The translations under genes were made by a program, and so were the position numbers. The notes beneath the pieces are model-generated. The model worked only from the letters and a program-made list of their open reading frames with translations. It made no database searches and was not told the origin of the DNA. Of a stretch of 64,000 nt of DNA, positions 52,509-62,198 are shown piece by piece. Within the stretch, counting starts at the first letter, position 1, and each line of letters starts with the position of its first letter. Origin of the DNA: Corallococcus coralloides DSM 2259 (GTDB lineage Bacteria > Myxococcota > Myxococcia > Myxococcales > Myxococcaceae); assembly GCF_000255295.1 (NCBI RefSeq), contig NC_017030.1, positions 8,840,328-8,904,327 on the forward strand, written 5' to 3'.

Positions 52509-55250
52509 TCAGCGCCCCGTGCGACGCCGTGCCCGCGCTCGCGCGGCTTCCAGTGCGGAGTCCACGCCAGCGGGCGGTTTCGGAGGCTCCGGCTTCTGCT
52601 CGGCGGGCTCCTCCTGAACAGGCTTGGGCGTCGTCGCGGAGGGCTGCGCGTCCGTGCGTGGTGCGTCCTTGGGCTCACGTGCGCTGGATTCCTTCACGGG
52701 CTTTTCCCGCGCCGCCCGCACTCGTGGGGCGGAGAGAAACCTGCGCACCGCGACCTCCGCCAGCATCGCCGCCAGCGCGAACGCGACCAGCCAGGGCGCC
52801 AACGCCACGCGGCCCTCCGACTCTGGCGCCTCCGCGAAGAGGCCCGTCATCGACAGCCGCTCCTGGCCTCCGCCCACCACCGCCAGCGCTCGCAGGAGCT
52901 TGAGGCCCTCCTTCGCGCTGCCCGGCTCGAACTCCGGCGCGTACGGCAGCGCCACCGGTGGCGCCCTCAACACGCGTCCGCCCCACTTCACCACCGGATG
53001 CCAGGTGCCGCTGCCCGTCAGCGGGTACTCGACCACCAGCCGATCCTCGTCCTCCCAGTGCAGCGGCTTCTCCACACCGGAGCGCCCGTCGCCCGCCAGC
53101 AACACCGCCGTGGGCAGCGCGCCCGGCATCGGCTCACCCGGCGGCAGGTCCAACGTCACGCGCAGCACGTTGCCCTGGCGCTCCGAGCGCACCACCGCCT
53201 CTTCCTTCGGCGTCGGCCGCCCCATCGCCCAGCGCACCACTGCCTCCAGCGTCGCCCGCAGCGCGCTCCACTCGCGCAGCTCCCCCGTGTACCTGCCGTC
53301 CACCTCCGCCGTGAGCGCCACCGTGCGCCCCGCGCCATGCGGCCACAGCGCCAGCACCGGCGCGGCGTTCGTGTCCAACGTGCGCAACGCCACGTTCGCC
53401 CGGGGCTTCAGGTAGGTGAGGTTGTAGCCGCCCACCTGCGGCAGGCCCGTCGTCGGCAGCGGCCCCAGCAGCGGCAGGTCCGGCGCGGCCTCCAACGACG
53501 CGGGCTCGTCCACGAACGTGGCCCTCGCCACCGCGAGCGTCTCCTGGCTGAAGATGCGCGGCAGGCTCATGGCGTCCTCCGCGAAGTAGATGCGCCCCGC
53601 GCCACGCCGGGCCACCTCGCGCAGCAGGTCCGCGTCCGGATCCGTGGGCTTGCCCAGGCCGATGACCGACACCGTCACGTTGGCCGCTCGCAGCGCCGCC
53701 AGCGTCTCCTGGTAGTCGTCCGGCTCCTCGGAGTCCGCCGCGTCCGAGAACAGCACCACGTGCCGCGTGGGCTTCTCGCTGCGGAGGATCTCCTTGCTGC
53801 CCGCGCGCAGGGCCGTGCCCACGTAGATGCCGCCGCCGCCACTGAAGCCTCGCGCCACCTGGTCGAACGGCAGTCCCTTGATCACCGGACTTAAGGGGAA
53901 GATTTCATGCGGCTCCGTGTCCACCATGTGCACGGAGGCGTCGTCGTTCGCGTTGAGCAACGTGAGCGCCGCCGTGACACCCTCCGCCGCCAATTCCATC
54001 TTCGTGCGCCCGTCCGGCACCTGCATGCCCATGGAGCAGCTCGAATCCATGAGCACGCTCATCGCCACCGACGCGCGCCGCTGCTCCTCGCGCATCTCCA
54101 GTGACACAGGCAGCAAGGGCTCCAAGGGCGAGCGCCGGTAGCCGCCCTCGCCGAAGCTCGACCGCCCTCCCGTCATCACCAGCCCGCCGCCCGCCTGGTC
54201 CACGTAGTCCGCCAGCGCGTTCAACCCCGTCTCGTCCAGCGCGTTCGCGTCCACGTTCTCCAGCACCACCACGCCCACCCCGTCGAGCGCCTCCAGCGAC
54301 AGGGGGAACGGCGCCTTCACCTCCAGCGCCATGCCCGTCGCCGCCAGTGCCTTCGACAGCGTGCCCGACGGCTGCGCGGTGAGCAGCAACACGCGCGGCG
54401 GCCCCTCCACGCGCAGCACGCCCACGCCCACGTCGTTCTCCGGGACGCCGTCCCCGGGCACCTCCACCGTGAGCCGGTAGTGCACGAGCCCCGGCTCCTC
54501 CAAGAGGTCGCGCAGGGGCAGCAGGTTGGGCCCGGGCTTGAAGTCGTACGGCCCCTTCACCAGCACCTTCCCGTCGCGCTCCAGTCGCACGGTGCCCGTG
54601 ACGGCCGAGGTGGCCTGCACCACGGCGGAGAACTGGAAGGGCTCGCGCACGGAGACGGTGGCGGGCACGTCCAGCGACACCACGGCCACGTCCAGCGCGG
54701 GCTCCGGCCGGGACACCTGCCGGTAGTCCACCGCGATGCCTCGCGCCGCCAGCCGGCGCGTCGCGCCCCGGGCATCCGCGCCGGTGGACCGGCCGTCGGA
54801 GACCACCAGCACCCGGCCCGTGCGCTCGGGGGGAATGAGCGCGCCCGCCGCGTCCAACGCGGCCGACAGGTCCGACGCCTCCGCGTCCACCGGCCGCGTG
54901 AAGCCGCCGAACCGGCCCGACTCCGACAGCGGGGACTCCACCCGCGCCTCGCGGCCGAAGGTGATGACGCCCACGCGGTCGCCCGGCCGGCGCTGGGACT
55001 CCACCAGCGAGATGAGCTCCTGCGCCACGCGGTCCACGTCCAGCGGCATGGAGCGCGAACGGTCCACCACCACGGCCACGTCGCTGCCCGCGTTCGCCAG
55101 CCGCAGCTCCGGTCCGGACAGCGCGGCCACGCCGAGCACCAGCAGCGCCCACCGCAGCACCATGGGCGGGCCGGGCCTCCGGCCGTAGCGCCACAGGAAG
55201 AGTCCCAGCGGCAACAACAGCAGCCACGCCTGGGGAAGGGTGAAGGTCAT
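52509..55250 (-). CDS. Membrane protein with two VWA domains
   Basis: A 913-residue protein. Two membrane helices at the start (about 8-20 and 33-45) and one near 815 (APWLVAFALAAMLAEVAV) anchor it. A first von Willebrand A domain has the metal site D63-x-S65-x-S67 in VVDRSRSM, and a second has D402, S404 and S406 in LMDSSCSM. Between them lies a glutamine-amidotransferase-like beta/alpha region (VLLLTAQPSGTLSKALAAT). A Glu/Pro/Lys-rich tail follows. Related proteins occur with MoxR ATPases and DUF58 proteins and are thought to assemble or mature envelope complexes. Its start overlaps the stop of the preceding gene (ATGA). It ends the operon just before the palindromic array. Confidence 0.88.
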   Translation of the reverse strand: MTFTLPQAWLLLLPLGLFLWRYGRRPGPPMVLRWALLVLGVAALSGPELRLANAGSDVAVVVDRSRSMPLDVDRVAQELISLVESQRRPGDRVGVITFGREARVESPLSESGRFGGFTRPVDAEASDLSAALDAAGALIPPERTGRVLVVSDGRSTGADARGATRRLAARGIAVDYRQVSRPEPALDVAVVSLDVPATVSVREPFQFSAVVQATSAVTGTVRLERDGKVLVKGPYDFKPGPNLLPLRDLLEEPGLVHYRLTVEVPGDGVPENDVGVGVLRVEGPPRVLLLTAQPSGTLSKALAATGMALEVKAPFPLSLEALDGVGVVVLENVDANALDETGLNALADYVDQAGGGLVMTGGRSSFGEGGYRRSPLEPLLPVSLEMREEQRRASVAMSVLMDSSCSMGMQVPDGRTKMELAAEGVTAALTLLNANDDASVHMVDTEPHEIFPLSPVIKGLPFDQVARGFSGGGGIYVGTALRAGSKEILRSEKPTRHVVLFSDAADSEEPDDYQETLAALRAANVTVSVIGLGKPTDPDADLLREVARRGAGRIYFAEDAMSLPRIFSQETLAVARATFVDEPASLEAAPDLPLLGPLPTTGLPQVGGYNLTYLKPRANVALRTLDTNAAPVLALWPHGAGRTVALTAEVDGRYTGELREWSALRATLEAVVRWAMGRPTPKEEAVVRSERQGNVLRVTLDLPPGEPMPGALPTAVLLAGDGRSGVEKPLHWEDEDRLVVEYPLTGSGTWHPVVKWGGRVLRAPPVALPYAPEFEPGSAKEGLKLLRALAVVGGGQERLSMTGLFAEAPESEGRVALAPWLVAFALAAMLAEVAVRRFLSAPRVRAAREKPVKESSAREPKDAPRTDAQPSATTPKPVQEEPAEQKPEPPKPPAGVDSALEAARARARRRTGR

Positions 55251-56980
55251 GCCTTCCTCGTGACGTAGAAGTCCGCCAGCAGCGCGGCCAGCAGCACCAG
55301 CAGGGGCCAGCGGGCGCGCTCATGTCCGCTGTTCCCTTCCGAGTCCTCGCCCGCCGCCTTCGCGGCCACGTCCGCGCTGCCCCGGCCGCGCAGGTCCGAT
55401 TCCCGCGCGTCCAGCGCCAGCACCTCCAGCGAGTCCACTTCACGGCCGTCGCGCTCCAGCACGTAGCGGCCAGGACTGATGGGCGCGGGCAGGCTCAGCG
55501 CGCCCGCGCCAAACACGGGCTTGCGGCCCGAAGGGCCCTTCAGCGCGTAGCGAGCACCGGCCTCCGTCACCACGGAGAGCGCCTCGCCCAGGTTGAGCTG
55601 ACGCCGGGGGAAGCCCTCGCGGAGCCGCCGCGCTTCGCGCACCACGTTGCCCAGAAGCACGGGCCAGGCGGTGGTCCGCTGGAGGTTGGAGCGCGCCAGG
55701 TCCACGTTGAGGTGCAGCCGCCCGCCCTCCTCTTCCGACACGAGCACGGCTTCGCCCGCGGTCATCAACGGACGGCCCGGAGGGTTCGCGCCCGCCGTCC
55801 ACCGCACGCCCGAAAGCTGCACGTCGTCCATCAGCGTGCTGCCCTTCTCCGTGAAGAACGGCCCCACGAAGGTGCGCAGCGGCCCTTCCGCGCCCAGCGT
55901 CACGCGGGCCTCCGCGCGCGAGGGGCCGACGGACAGCACCGGCGCGCCGGGAACAGGAGGGCCGCGCGCCACATCGGGAGACACCGCCAGGAAGCGCTCC
56001 AGCGCCTGCTTCGACGCGGGCGACAGGCCCTCCGTCAGCCCCACGGCCACCGGCATCACGGGGGACGGGGGCAGGCGCACGTGTCCGTCCTCGGGCAGCG
56101 CGTCGTCCGGCAGGGACACCTCCACGTCGCCGGCCTCGCGGAACGTGAGGCGCACGGTCGCGGCGCCCTCTTCCGGCAATGCGATGCGCTCCGTGCGTTC
56201 GGTGCCTTCACGCGCGCCCGGCCCGGGTGCCGCGCGCACGCGTGCTTCAATCTCCGAAGGCCCCGCGCCGAAGCGCGCGACCCGCAGCGTCACCGTGGCC
56301 CGGCCGCCCTCGTCGCGCCGCTGTGCCGAGACCACCGCCACGTTGCCCTGGGAATGGCCCAGCGCCGTCCAGCGCACGGAGGGCGGCACGGTCGTGTCCT
56401 CGGAGGGCGGCGCGTCGGTGAAGAAGTGCACGCGCTTGCCGGGGCCGGCCAGCTCCTGCGCCCACAGGAGCGAAGCCGTGACGTCATGGTCCGGCCCCCG
56501 CGCCTCGAAGGACTCCAGCGCGCCCAGGGCCCGTGATGCATCGGCCTCCGGTCCGGCGAGGACCAACGGCGCCACGCCGCTCGCGAGCACCGTGACGTGC
56601 GTCGCGCGCTCCGACTCCACGCGCTTCGCGGCTTCCGTGCGCACGTGCTCCAGCACCGTCTTGCCATCCGGAGTCCTCGCGGACATGGACAGGCTGCCGT
56701 CCACGACGAGCACCAGGTGACGGCGCCGAGCGCTCTCCCCCAGCCGCACGTCCGCCAGGTACAGCGCGGCGGCCAGCACGGCGAGCGCCTCCAGCAGCAG
56801 TGAGGCCTCACGCGTGAAGCGCTCCCACCGGGGCCCTCCCTCCGCGCGAGGACGCGGCGTGCGCCACAGGAACAACGCGCTCACCACCACCGGCTTCTGC
56901 CGGCGGCGCAGGAAGTACGCCGCGACCAGCGGAACCAGCGCGCCCAGCGCCAGCAGTCCCCAGGGAAGCCCGAAGCTCAC
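55247..56980 (-). CDS. BatA-like VWA membrane protein
   Basis: A 577-residue protein with an N-terminal BatA-type region (GLPWGLLALGALVPLVAAYFL; RRRQKPVVVSALFLWR), a second membrane segment (about 60-77), a VWA domain with D94-x-S96-x-S98 (LVVDGSLSM), and a C-terminal hydrophobic anchor ending in the sequence LLAALLADFYVTRKA. It resembles the BatA/BatB class found with MoxR. GTG 56980 is preceded by GGGAGGCGAAGC, a good site, and overlaps the stop of a 31-codon ORF just upstream. The role in envelope stress or complex assembly is taken from related operons, not shown here. Confidence 0.86.
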   Translation of the reverse strand: MSFGLPWGLLALGALVPLVAAYFLRRRQKPVVVSALFLWRTPRPRAEGGPRWERFTREASLLLEALAVLAAALYLADVRLGESARRRHLVLVVDGSLSMSARTPDGKTVLEHVRTEAAKRVESERATHVTVLASGVAPLVLAGPEADASRALGALESFEARGPDHDVTASLLWAQELAGPGKRVHFFTDAPPSEDTTVPPSVRWTALGHSQGNVAVVSAQRRDEGGRATVTLRVARFGAGPSEIEARVRAAPGPGAREGTERTERIALPEEGAATVRLTFREAGDVEVSLPDDALPEDGHVRLPPSPVMPVAVGLTEGLSPASKQALERFLAVSPDVARGPPVPGAPVLSVGPSRAEARVTLGAEGPLRTFVGPFFTEKGSTLMDDVQLSGVRWTAGANPPGRPLMTAGEAVLVSEEEGGRLHLNVDLARSNLQRTTAWPVLLGNVVREARRLREGFPRRQLNLGEALSVVTEAGARYALKGPSGRKPVFGAGALSLPAPISPGRYVLERDGREVDSLEVLALDARESDLRGRGSADVAAKAAGEDSEGNSGHERARWPLLVLLAALLADFYVTRKA

Positions 56981-57072
56981 GCTTCGCCTCCCGCCATGCT
57001 CCGCACGCGGGTGCCATCAAGCACACCGGAGGCCCTCACACCGCGCTCCACGCTGCTCGCACCGAAGCTCAC
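56977..57072 (-). CDS. 31-codon coupling ORF, probable product of a short tandem duplication
   Basis: The 92-base gap between the DUF58 and BatA-like genes is fully open. Its GTG overlaps the DUF58 stop (GTGA) and its TGA overlaps the BatA-like GTG in the same way. It begins MSFGASSVERG and ends SMAGGEA, echoing both the BatA-like start (MSFGLP) and the DUF58 end (VAGGGA). The flanking bases are repeated, so this looks like a 93-base in-frame duplication of the old gene junction. Whether the peptide is made is unknown. Confidence 0.4.
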   Translation of the reverse strand: MSFGASSVERGVRASGVLDGTRVRSMAGGEA

Positions 57073-57929
57073 GCCCCGCCTCCCGCCACGAACAACGCGC
57101 GCAGCGGTCCCGCGACCTGCGCCCGCAGTCCTTCCGCCGCGTTCACGGTGAGCAGCGTTCCCCGCGCCCGCACCGCCGCGCTTCGCAGCGCACGCTGGTG
57201 CTCCGCGAAGCGGCGGGCGTAGGCGGCCAGCACGCCGTCCGTCAGCAGCTCCTCCAGCGCCACGCCACTCTCCGCGTCCACCAGCCTCGCGCCCTCACCG
57301 CCCGAGGGCTCCAGGTCCTCCGCGTCCAGCACCTGCACCAGGAACAGCGCCGACGCTCCTCGCGACAGCCGGGCGCACAGCGCCTCCAGGTCCGTCTCGA
57401 AGAGGAAGTCGCTCACCACCACCCGCAGGCCACACGGACGCAACGGCGGCAGCCGCCCCAGCGCCGACGCCAGGTCATCCCGCGCCTCGAACTCCGCCCC
57501 TCGCAGCGCCGCGCGGCACGCCGGCCCCTGCACCCGCTCCGACCGCGCCCCGCCCCACAGCAGCGTCGGCGTCAGCCCCTGCCGCCCGCCCACCTCCACC
57601 GTCAGCAGCGCCACCTCCCGCGCCCCCGCCGCCTTGCGAGGCGACAGCCCCATGCTGCGCGAACCATCCAGCACCACCTCCACGCGCGGCGACACCTCGT
57701 CCTGCCGCACGCGCAGCACCAGCTCCCCCGTGCGCGCCACCGCGTTCCAGTCCAGCTGCCGCAGGTCGTCCCCCGGCTGGTACGCGCGGAAGTCGTGCAG
57801 CTCCATCGCGCTGCCCGCGGACGTGGCGCGCACCTCGCCCACCCGTCCCCGCTGCGGCAGGCGCGGCAGCGCCAGGCTCAACCCCGGCGCCAGGCGCGCC
57901 ACCTCCGCCTCATCCAACATCGCGCTCAC
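57069..57929 (-). CDS. DUF58 domain protein
   Basis: A 286-residue protein of the DUF58 family, soluble here. It has the family block DFRAYQPGDDLRQLDWNAVAR near residue 50-70 and a VWA-like metal site in VVLDGSRSM. DUF58 proteins are usual partners of MoxR ATPases. GTG 57929 overlaps the stop of the permease gene (GTGA); ATG 57920 is an alternative start. No membrane helices are seen, unlike some relatives. It is the sixth gene of the operon that begins beyond 64000 and its stop overlaps the small coupling ORF. Confidence 0.88.
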   Translation of the reverse strand: MSAMLDEAEVARLAPGLSLALPRLPQRGRVGEVRATSAGSAMELHDFRAYQPGDDLRQLDWNAVARTGELVLRVRQDEVSPRVEVVLDGSRSMGLSPRKAAGAREVALLTVEVGGRQGLTPTLLWGGARSERVQGPACRAALRGAEFEARDDLASALGRLPPLRPCGLRVVVSDFLFETDLEALCARLSRGASALFLVQVLDAEDLEPSGGEGARLVDAESGVALEELLTDGVLAAYARRFAEHQRALRSAAVRARGTLLTVNAAEGLRAQVAGPLRALFVAGGGA

Positions 57930-59443
57930 TGCTGGTGGGCCCGCTGCTCGCGTGCAGCGAGCACCCGGTCCGCGGCGAACGCCGACAGGAACGCCACCAG
58001 CGCCACGCACAGAAGCAACTCCGGCGGCAGCTTGAGACCACTGGGGTCGCTGTAGTCGTACTTGCCGAAGTTCAGCGTCCCCAATATCGGGTTGAGCAGG
58101 TTGAGCAGCTCATCGCGCCCCTCCAGGTTCAGGAACACCGCCAGCAGCGGCGGCACGCCGGCCCCCAGGATTCCCACCAGGACATAGAGCAACCGCACCG
58201 ACACCGGCGACGCGAACCGCCCCGAGCGCGGCATCCGCCCCAACAGCAGCGCCACCGACAGGTACAGCACCCCATAGAGCGCCAGCGCCGCCTGCGACAT
58301 CCCCATCCGAAGGCTGCTCGTCGCCCCATCCGACAGCCACAGCAGCCCCCCGCACCCCACCGCCCACCCCACGAGCAGCAGCACCGACAGCCGGAAGCCG
58401 CGCAGCGCCCCGGGCTTGAACAGCGTCCACGCCCGGGTGCCCGCGCGCAGCGGCCGCGACTGACCGTCCACGTCCGTCGCCACGAAGAGGGTGGCGAAGA
58501 TGAGGTGCAGCCCTCCGAGGATGCCCATCACCCCGGGGATGTCGTCATCCCGGTCCATGAGCCACCACACCGCCGTCATCCCCAGGAACGTCAGGACCAC
58601 CTGCACCACCAACGCCCGCCGGGGATGGCGCGTGTAGTCCTCCGTCACGAGCGACAGCCGCGCCACCGCCGCCTCGAACACCAGCCACCCGTCCGACACG
58701 AGGAGCCAGAACGCCGCGCCGAGCCCCAGGAAGAAGTTCCGGTCGAACGAGAACCCGCTGCCCCGCTCGTTCGTCACCACGAAGGTGAACGTCAACGCCT
58801 GGAAGAACGTCACCACCAGCACGGCCACCAGCGCGAACCGCACCGCGGCCCGTCCCATCCGGCTGTCCGCCAGCGTCGCCGCGCACACCGACACGAGCGT
58901 GAGGAACACCAGCCACGTCCCGCCCAGCAGCAGCACCATCAGGATGGTGGGCAGGTCGATGCCGTTGAGGAAGTAGCTGAACAGCAGGAACGGCCCCACC
59001 GCCGACGCGTACAGCACCGCCTGCACCAGGAAGGACGCCACCTTGCCGCGCAGGATGCGCCGGGGCCCCAGCCCCGTGAGCAGGAGCAGCGACCACGTCT
59101 CGTCCTCGCGCTCGCGCGCCAGCGAACGGTACGCGTTGAAGGGGATGAGGCCGAAGTGCACCAGCGCCAGGCACACGAAGAAGGAGAAGAAGTACGACCG
59201 CCCCTCGCGCGTGTACGTGCTGTCGTGCGTGTTCGCGAACGCGATGAGCGACAGCACCAGGCACGCCGCGAGCAACAGCCCGAAGCTCACCCAGAAGACG
59301 CGCGTGCGCAGCCCCTGCCGCACCTCCTTCACCACCAGCGGGTTGAGCCGGTCGCCCCACCTCTCCCAACGGTCGGACGCCGTGACGGGGACACCAGGAG
59401 CGGACTCGGCCGCGCCCGACGCGGGACTTGCTTGCGTGCTCAC
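57926..59443 (-). CDS. ABC-2 type transporter permease
   Basis: A 505-residue membrane protein with about eleven hydrophobic segments (for example VFWVSFGLLLAACLVLSLIAF and GKVASFLVQAVLYASAVGPFLLF) and conserved Glu/Arg near the first (NPLVVKEVRQGLRTRVFW), typical of ABC-2 permeases. It is translationally coupled to the ATPase gene at 59440-60426 (ATGA overlap), which should power it. The substrate is unknown; the setting in a MoxR/VWA operon suggests a role in envelope assembly rather than nutrient uptake. The stop overlaps the DUF58 start. Confidence 0.88.
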   Translation of the reverse strand: MSTQASPASGAAESAPGVPVTASDRWERWGDRLNPLVVKEVRQGLRTRVFWVSFGLLLAACLVLSLIAFANTHDSTYTREGRSYFFSFFVCLALVHFGLIPFNAYRSLAREREDETWSLLLLTGLGPRRILRGKVASFLVQAVLYASAVGPFLLFSYFLNGIDLPTILMVLLLGGTWLVFLTLVSVCAATLADSRMGRAAVRFALVAVLVVTFFQALTFTFVVTNERGSGFSFDRNFFLGLGAAFWLLVSDGWLVFEAAVARLSLVTEDYTRHPRRALVVQVVLTFLGMTAVWWLMDRDDDIPGVMGILGGLHLIFATLFVATDVDGQSRPLRAGTRAWTLFKPGALRGFRLSVLLLVGWAVGCGGLLWLSDGATSSLRMGMSQAALALYGVLYLSVALLLGRMPRSGRFASPVSVRLLYVLVGILGAGVPPLLAVFLNLEGRDELLNLLNPILGTLNFGKYDYSDPSGLKLPPELLLCVALVAFLSAFAADRVLAAREQRAHQQ

Positions 59444-60426
59444 GCCACCCTCCCCTTCGTCACCGTCATGAACGCATCCTCAAGATTGCGCTCGCGCGGG
59501 CTGAACGCGCACACCGGCAGCCCCTGCGACACCAGCGCCGCGAGCAGCGCCGCCGCGGCCACTTCCGCCTGCGCCGGCCCCGCTTCCGCCTCCAGCTCCA
59601 GGCGCACGCGCAGCGCGCCGCCCTCGCGCGCCACGTCCTTCACGCGCGGCTGCTCCAGCAGCGTGCGCTCCGTGCGCGACCAGAGCGCCTCGCCCTCGTC
59701 GCCCTGCGCAGCCAGCCGCACCGTCAGCTCCATCACGCGGGACGGGCCCGCGCTCTGGCGCAGCAGGTCCTCCACCTTGCCCTGGGCCAGCAGGCGCCCC
59801 TGCTCGATGATGACGCAGCTGTCGCAGATCTCCGCCAGCTCCGTGAGGATGTGGCTGGAGATGATGACCGCCTTGCCCTGATCCGCCAGCGCGCGCAGCA
59901 GCTCCCGCAGCTCGATGCGCGCTCGCGGATCCAACCCGTCCGCCGGCTCGTCCAGCAGCAGCAGCCGCGGGTCATGGAGCAGCGTGCGCCCCAGCGCCAC
60001 GCGCTGGCGCATGCCCTTGGACAGCTCCGTGGTGAGCTTGTGCGAGAGCGGCCCCAGCCCCGTGAACTCCATCACCGAGTCCACCCGCTGCTTGCGCTGC
60101 GCGCCCTTCAGCCCGTACGCGCGCGCGAAGAAGTCCAGGAACTCCCTCACGGTGACGTCGTCGTAGGTGCCGTAGCGGTCCGGCATGTAGCCCAGCAGCG
60201 GCCGGGCCCGGTCCGGCGCGTCCACCAGCGACGTGCCGTCCAGCAGCACCGTGCCCGCGGTGGGCACGTCCAGCGTGGCCAGGATGCGCAGCGTGGTGCT
60301 CTTGCCCGCGCCGTTGGGCCCGATGAAGCCCAGGATGCCGCCGGCCTCCAGCGTGAACGACACGTCGTCCACCGCGCGCAGCGCCCCGTAGTCGCGCCGC
60401 AGCCCCTTCACCTCCAGCAGGCTCAT
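59440..60426 (-). CDS. ABC transporter ATP-binding protein
   Basis: A 328-residue nucleotide-binding subunit. Walker A is GPNGAGKST (about 37-45), the signature LSKGMRQR, Walker B LLLLDEPADGLDP, and the H-loop in ISSHILTE. After about 220 residues there is an extra C-terminal domain of about 100 residues (MELTVRLAAQ, LRVRLELEAEAG), as found in ABC-2 ATPases of export systems. The permease gene overlaps its stop by four bases, so the two form one transporter. It starts at ATG 60426, overlapping the stop of the membrane protein gene. Confidence 0.95.
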   Translation of the reverse strand: MSLLEVKGLRRDYGALRAVDDVSFTLEAGGILGFIGPNGAGKSTTLRILATLDVPTAGTVLLDGTSLVDAPDRARPLLGYMPDRYGTYDDVTVREFLDFFARAYGLKGAQRKQRVDSVMEFTGLGPLSHKLTTELSKGMRQRVALGRTLLHDPRLLLLDEPADGLDPRARIELRELLRALADQGKAVIISSHILTELAEICDSCVIIEQGRLLAQGKVEDLLRQSAGPSRVMELTVRLAAQGDEGEALWSRTERTLLEQPRVKDVAREGGALRVRLELEAEAGPAQAEVAAAALLAALVSQGLPVCAFSPRERNLEDAFMTVTKGRVA

Positions 60427-62198
60427 CGTCGTGCCTCCTCGACCTGACCGCGCACCACGTGCACCGCGGCATCCAGCTCCACGTCCAGCGCCGCCGTGGG
60501 CGTGAAGCCACGCCCGCCCAGCCGCGCCACGAACGCCCCGTCCTCCAGCTCCTCAATCAAGGGCCCCACCGCATCCTGGAAGCGCATGCGTGGCTCGTGC
60601 TCCAGGCCCAGCAGGTCCACCTCCCCGGCCTCCGCCTCCTCCGGCGGGGCCAGCCCCTCCGCGCCGTCCGCCAGCTCCGGCAGGACATAGAGCTGGCCGT
60701 CCAGCTTCAACGTGCCGCCCTTCAGGGGAGCCCCCAGCGCGTTCTGCACCTGCACACCGCCGTCGGTCTTGTGCGCCGTCAGCCGCGCGCGCGAGGGGAC
60801 CACGGCGACCTCGCCCCACTCGCGGTAGCTGCGCGAGGGCAGGAAGCTGTTCTTCACCACCAGCCCGTTCGTCCAGTCCAGGAGGCGCGGCGGATCCTCC
60901 TGCCCCGTCTGGGACTCCGAGGCCAGCAGCACGCTGGAGGCGGGCATGCGCACGCTGTCCTCCGCGAGGTTCGCGTACCAGGCGTTGAGGCCCACCGTCA
61001 CCGCGCGGGACCGCTCGCGGTCCAGCAGCGTGAGGCTGTAGCGCGCGGCGTGCACGCTGAAGCCGTCCACCAGCACGGACCACGCCACCAGCCCCAGGCT
61101 CGTGAGGAGCGCCAGCGTGGGCACGGCGATGAGCACCGCCAGCGGCCCCTTGCGCCGGGCGAGCATCCACCCGCCGGGCCCCACCGCGAGCACGAAGAGG
61201 AAGATGAGCAGCATGAAGCGTCCCACGGGCGCGCGGGCGCTCGACAGCAGCGGCAGGCGCCCATCGCTGAGCATGCTGTAGCGCTCCCAGCGGGGCGGCG
61301 GGCCCGCGGGCACCACCACGGCTGGCGACCGCACCGTGTCCTCCCAGAGGCTGAAGCCGCAGCCCGGGTTCTGCTTCCGGCAGTCGCGGAACTGGCGCAC
61401 GAAGCCGAAGCCGTAGGGTGACAGCTCCGCCTTCTCATCCTGGAGCAATGGGAAGCGCAGCCGCGGATTCGCCGGGGGCTGGTCGAGCACCAGCTTTCCG
61501 CCAGTCACGGCGAACGTCTCCAGCACCGCCCAGACGTCGTCGGGGACCTGGTCCGCCGGCACCGCCACCAGCACCGCGTCGTAGCCCGCGTAGGCCGCCA
61601 GCTCGCGCGGCGCGGTGCGCGGCTCCACGAAGCGCGTGGCGACGAGCGGCTCCATGTTCTCCTCTGAGCGGCTCAGGCCGGTCGCGGCCTCGAAGGACTT
61701 CACGTCGCCCAGCACCATCACGCGGGCGCCCCGGTAGCCATCCAGGTAGAAGCCCCGGGACGCGGTGTCCATCCCGGGCGAGTCCAGGTTGAGGGTCCCC
61801 GACTGCAGGTCCGCGGGCATCAGCAGCCACGTGACGGTGCGCTCGCGAGGGCCCAGCTCCAGCGAGCGCTCCATGATGCGCCCCTGCGAGTGGATGGACA
61901 GACGCACCGGGCGCGGCTGGCCGCCGGTGTTGTGCACCGTCACCTGGATGGGCGTGTAGCCCCGGGTCGGCACAAGCGTGACGACGCGCATGGAGGCCTT
62001 GAGGTCGCCCTCGGTGGGGAGGCTCTCCGTCGTCTCCACCACCTCGCGGTAGCCGCTGCCCTGGGGCTCCTTCTCATCCACCCTCGCCGCCGGCACGGAG
62101 GTCGCGAAGGCCGCCGTTCCTCCGGGAATGCCCGGCAGGCCCGTCCAGAGCAGGGCCCCCAGGAGCACGGCGAAGGCCAGGGGCGCGCGGCTAGCCAC
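60423..62198 (-). CDS. Membrane protein with GATase-like region in MoxR/ABC operon
   Basis: A 591-residue protein. GTG 62198 is chosen because it gives a signal-like hydrophobic start (APLAFAVLLGALLWTGL) and overlaps the MoxR stop; the frame stays open to 62369 without coding character. An Ig-like part (TPIQVTVHNTGGQPRPVRLS) is followed by a glutamine-amidotransferase-like region (YDAVLVAVPADQVPDDVWAV), two membrane segments (about 360-380 and 387-410), and a soluble C-terminus. No known name fits. It probably forms the third component of the ABC exporter, by operon position only. Confidence 0.75.
   Translation of the reverse strand: MASRAPLAFAVLLGALLWTGLPGIPGGTAAFATSVPAARVDEKEPQGSGYREVVETTESLPTEGDLKASMRVVTLVPTRGYTPIQVTVHNTGGQPRPVRLSIHSQGRIMERSLELGPRERTVTWLLMPADLQSGTLNLDSPGMDTASRGFYLDGYRGARVMVLGDVKSFEAATGLSRSEENMEPLVATRFVEPRTAPRELAAYAGYDAVLVAVPADQVPDDVWAVLETFAVTGGKLVLDQPPANPRLRFPLLQDEKAELSPYGFGFVRQFRDCRKQNPGCGFSLWEDTVRSPAVVVPAGPPPRWERYSMLSDGRLPLLSSARAPVGRFMLLIFLFVLAVGPGGWMLARRKGPLAVLIAVPTLALLTSLGLVAWSVLVDGFSVHAARYSLTLLDRERSRAVTVGLNAWYANLAEDSVRMPASSVLLASESQTGQEDPPRLLDWTNGLVVKNSFLPSRSYREWGEVAVVPSRARLTAHKTDGGVQVQNALGAPLKGGTLKLDGQLYVLPELADGAEGLAPPEEAEAGEVDLLGLEHEPRMRFQDAVGPLIEELEDGAFVARLGGRGFTPTAALDVELDAAVHVVRGQVEEARR

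Noticed and set aside
49994..52903. A 969-codon plus-strand frame over the glycosyltransferase and the palindromic array
   Set aside because: It reads through the antisense of a real gene and then repeats the palindrome as peptide; no domain and no ribosome site.
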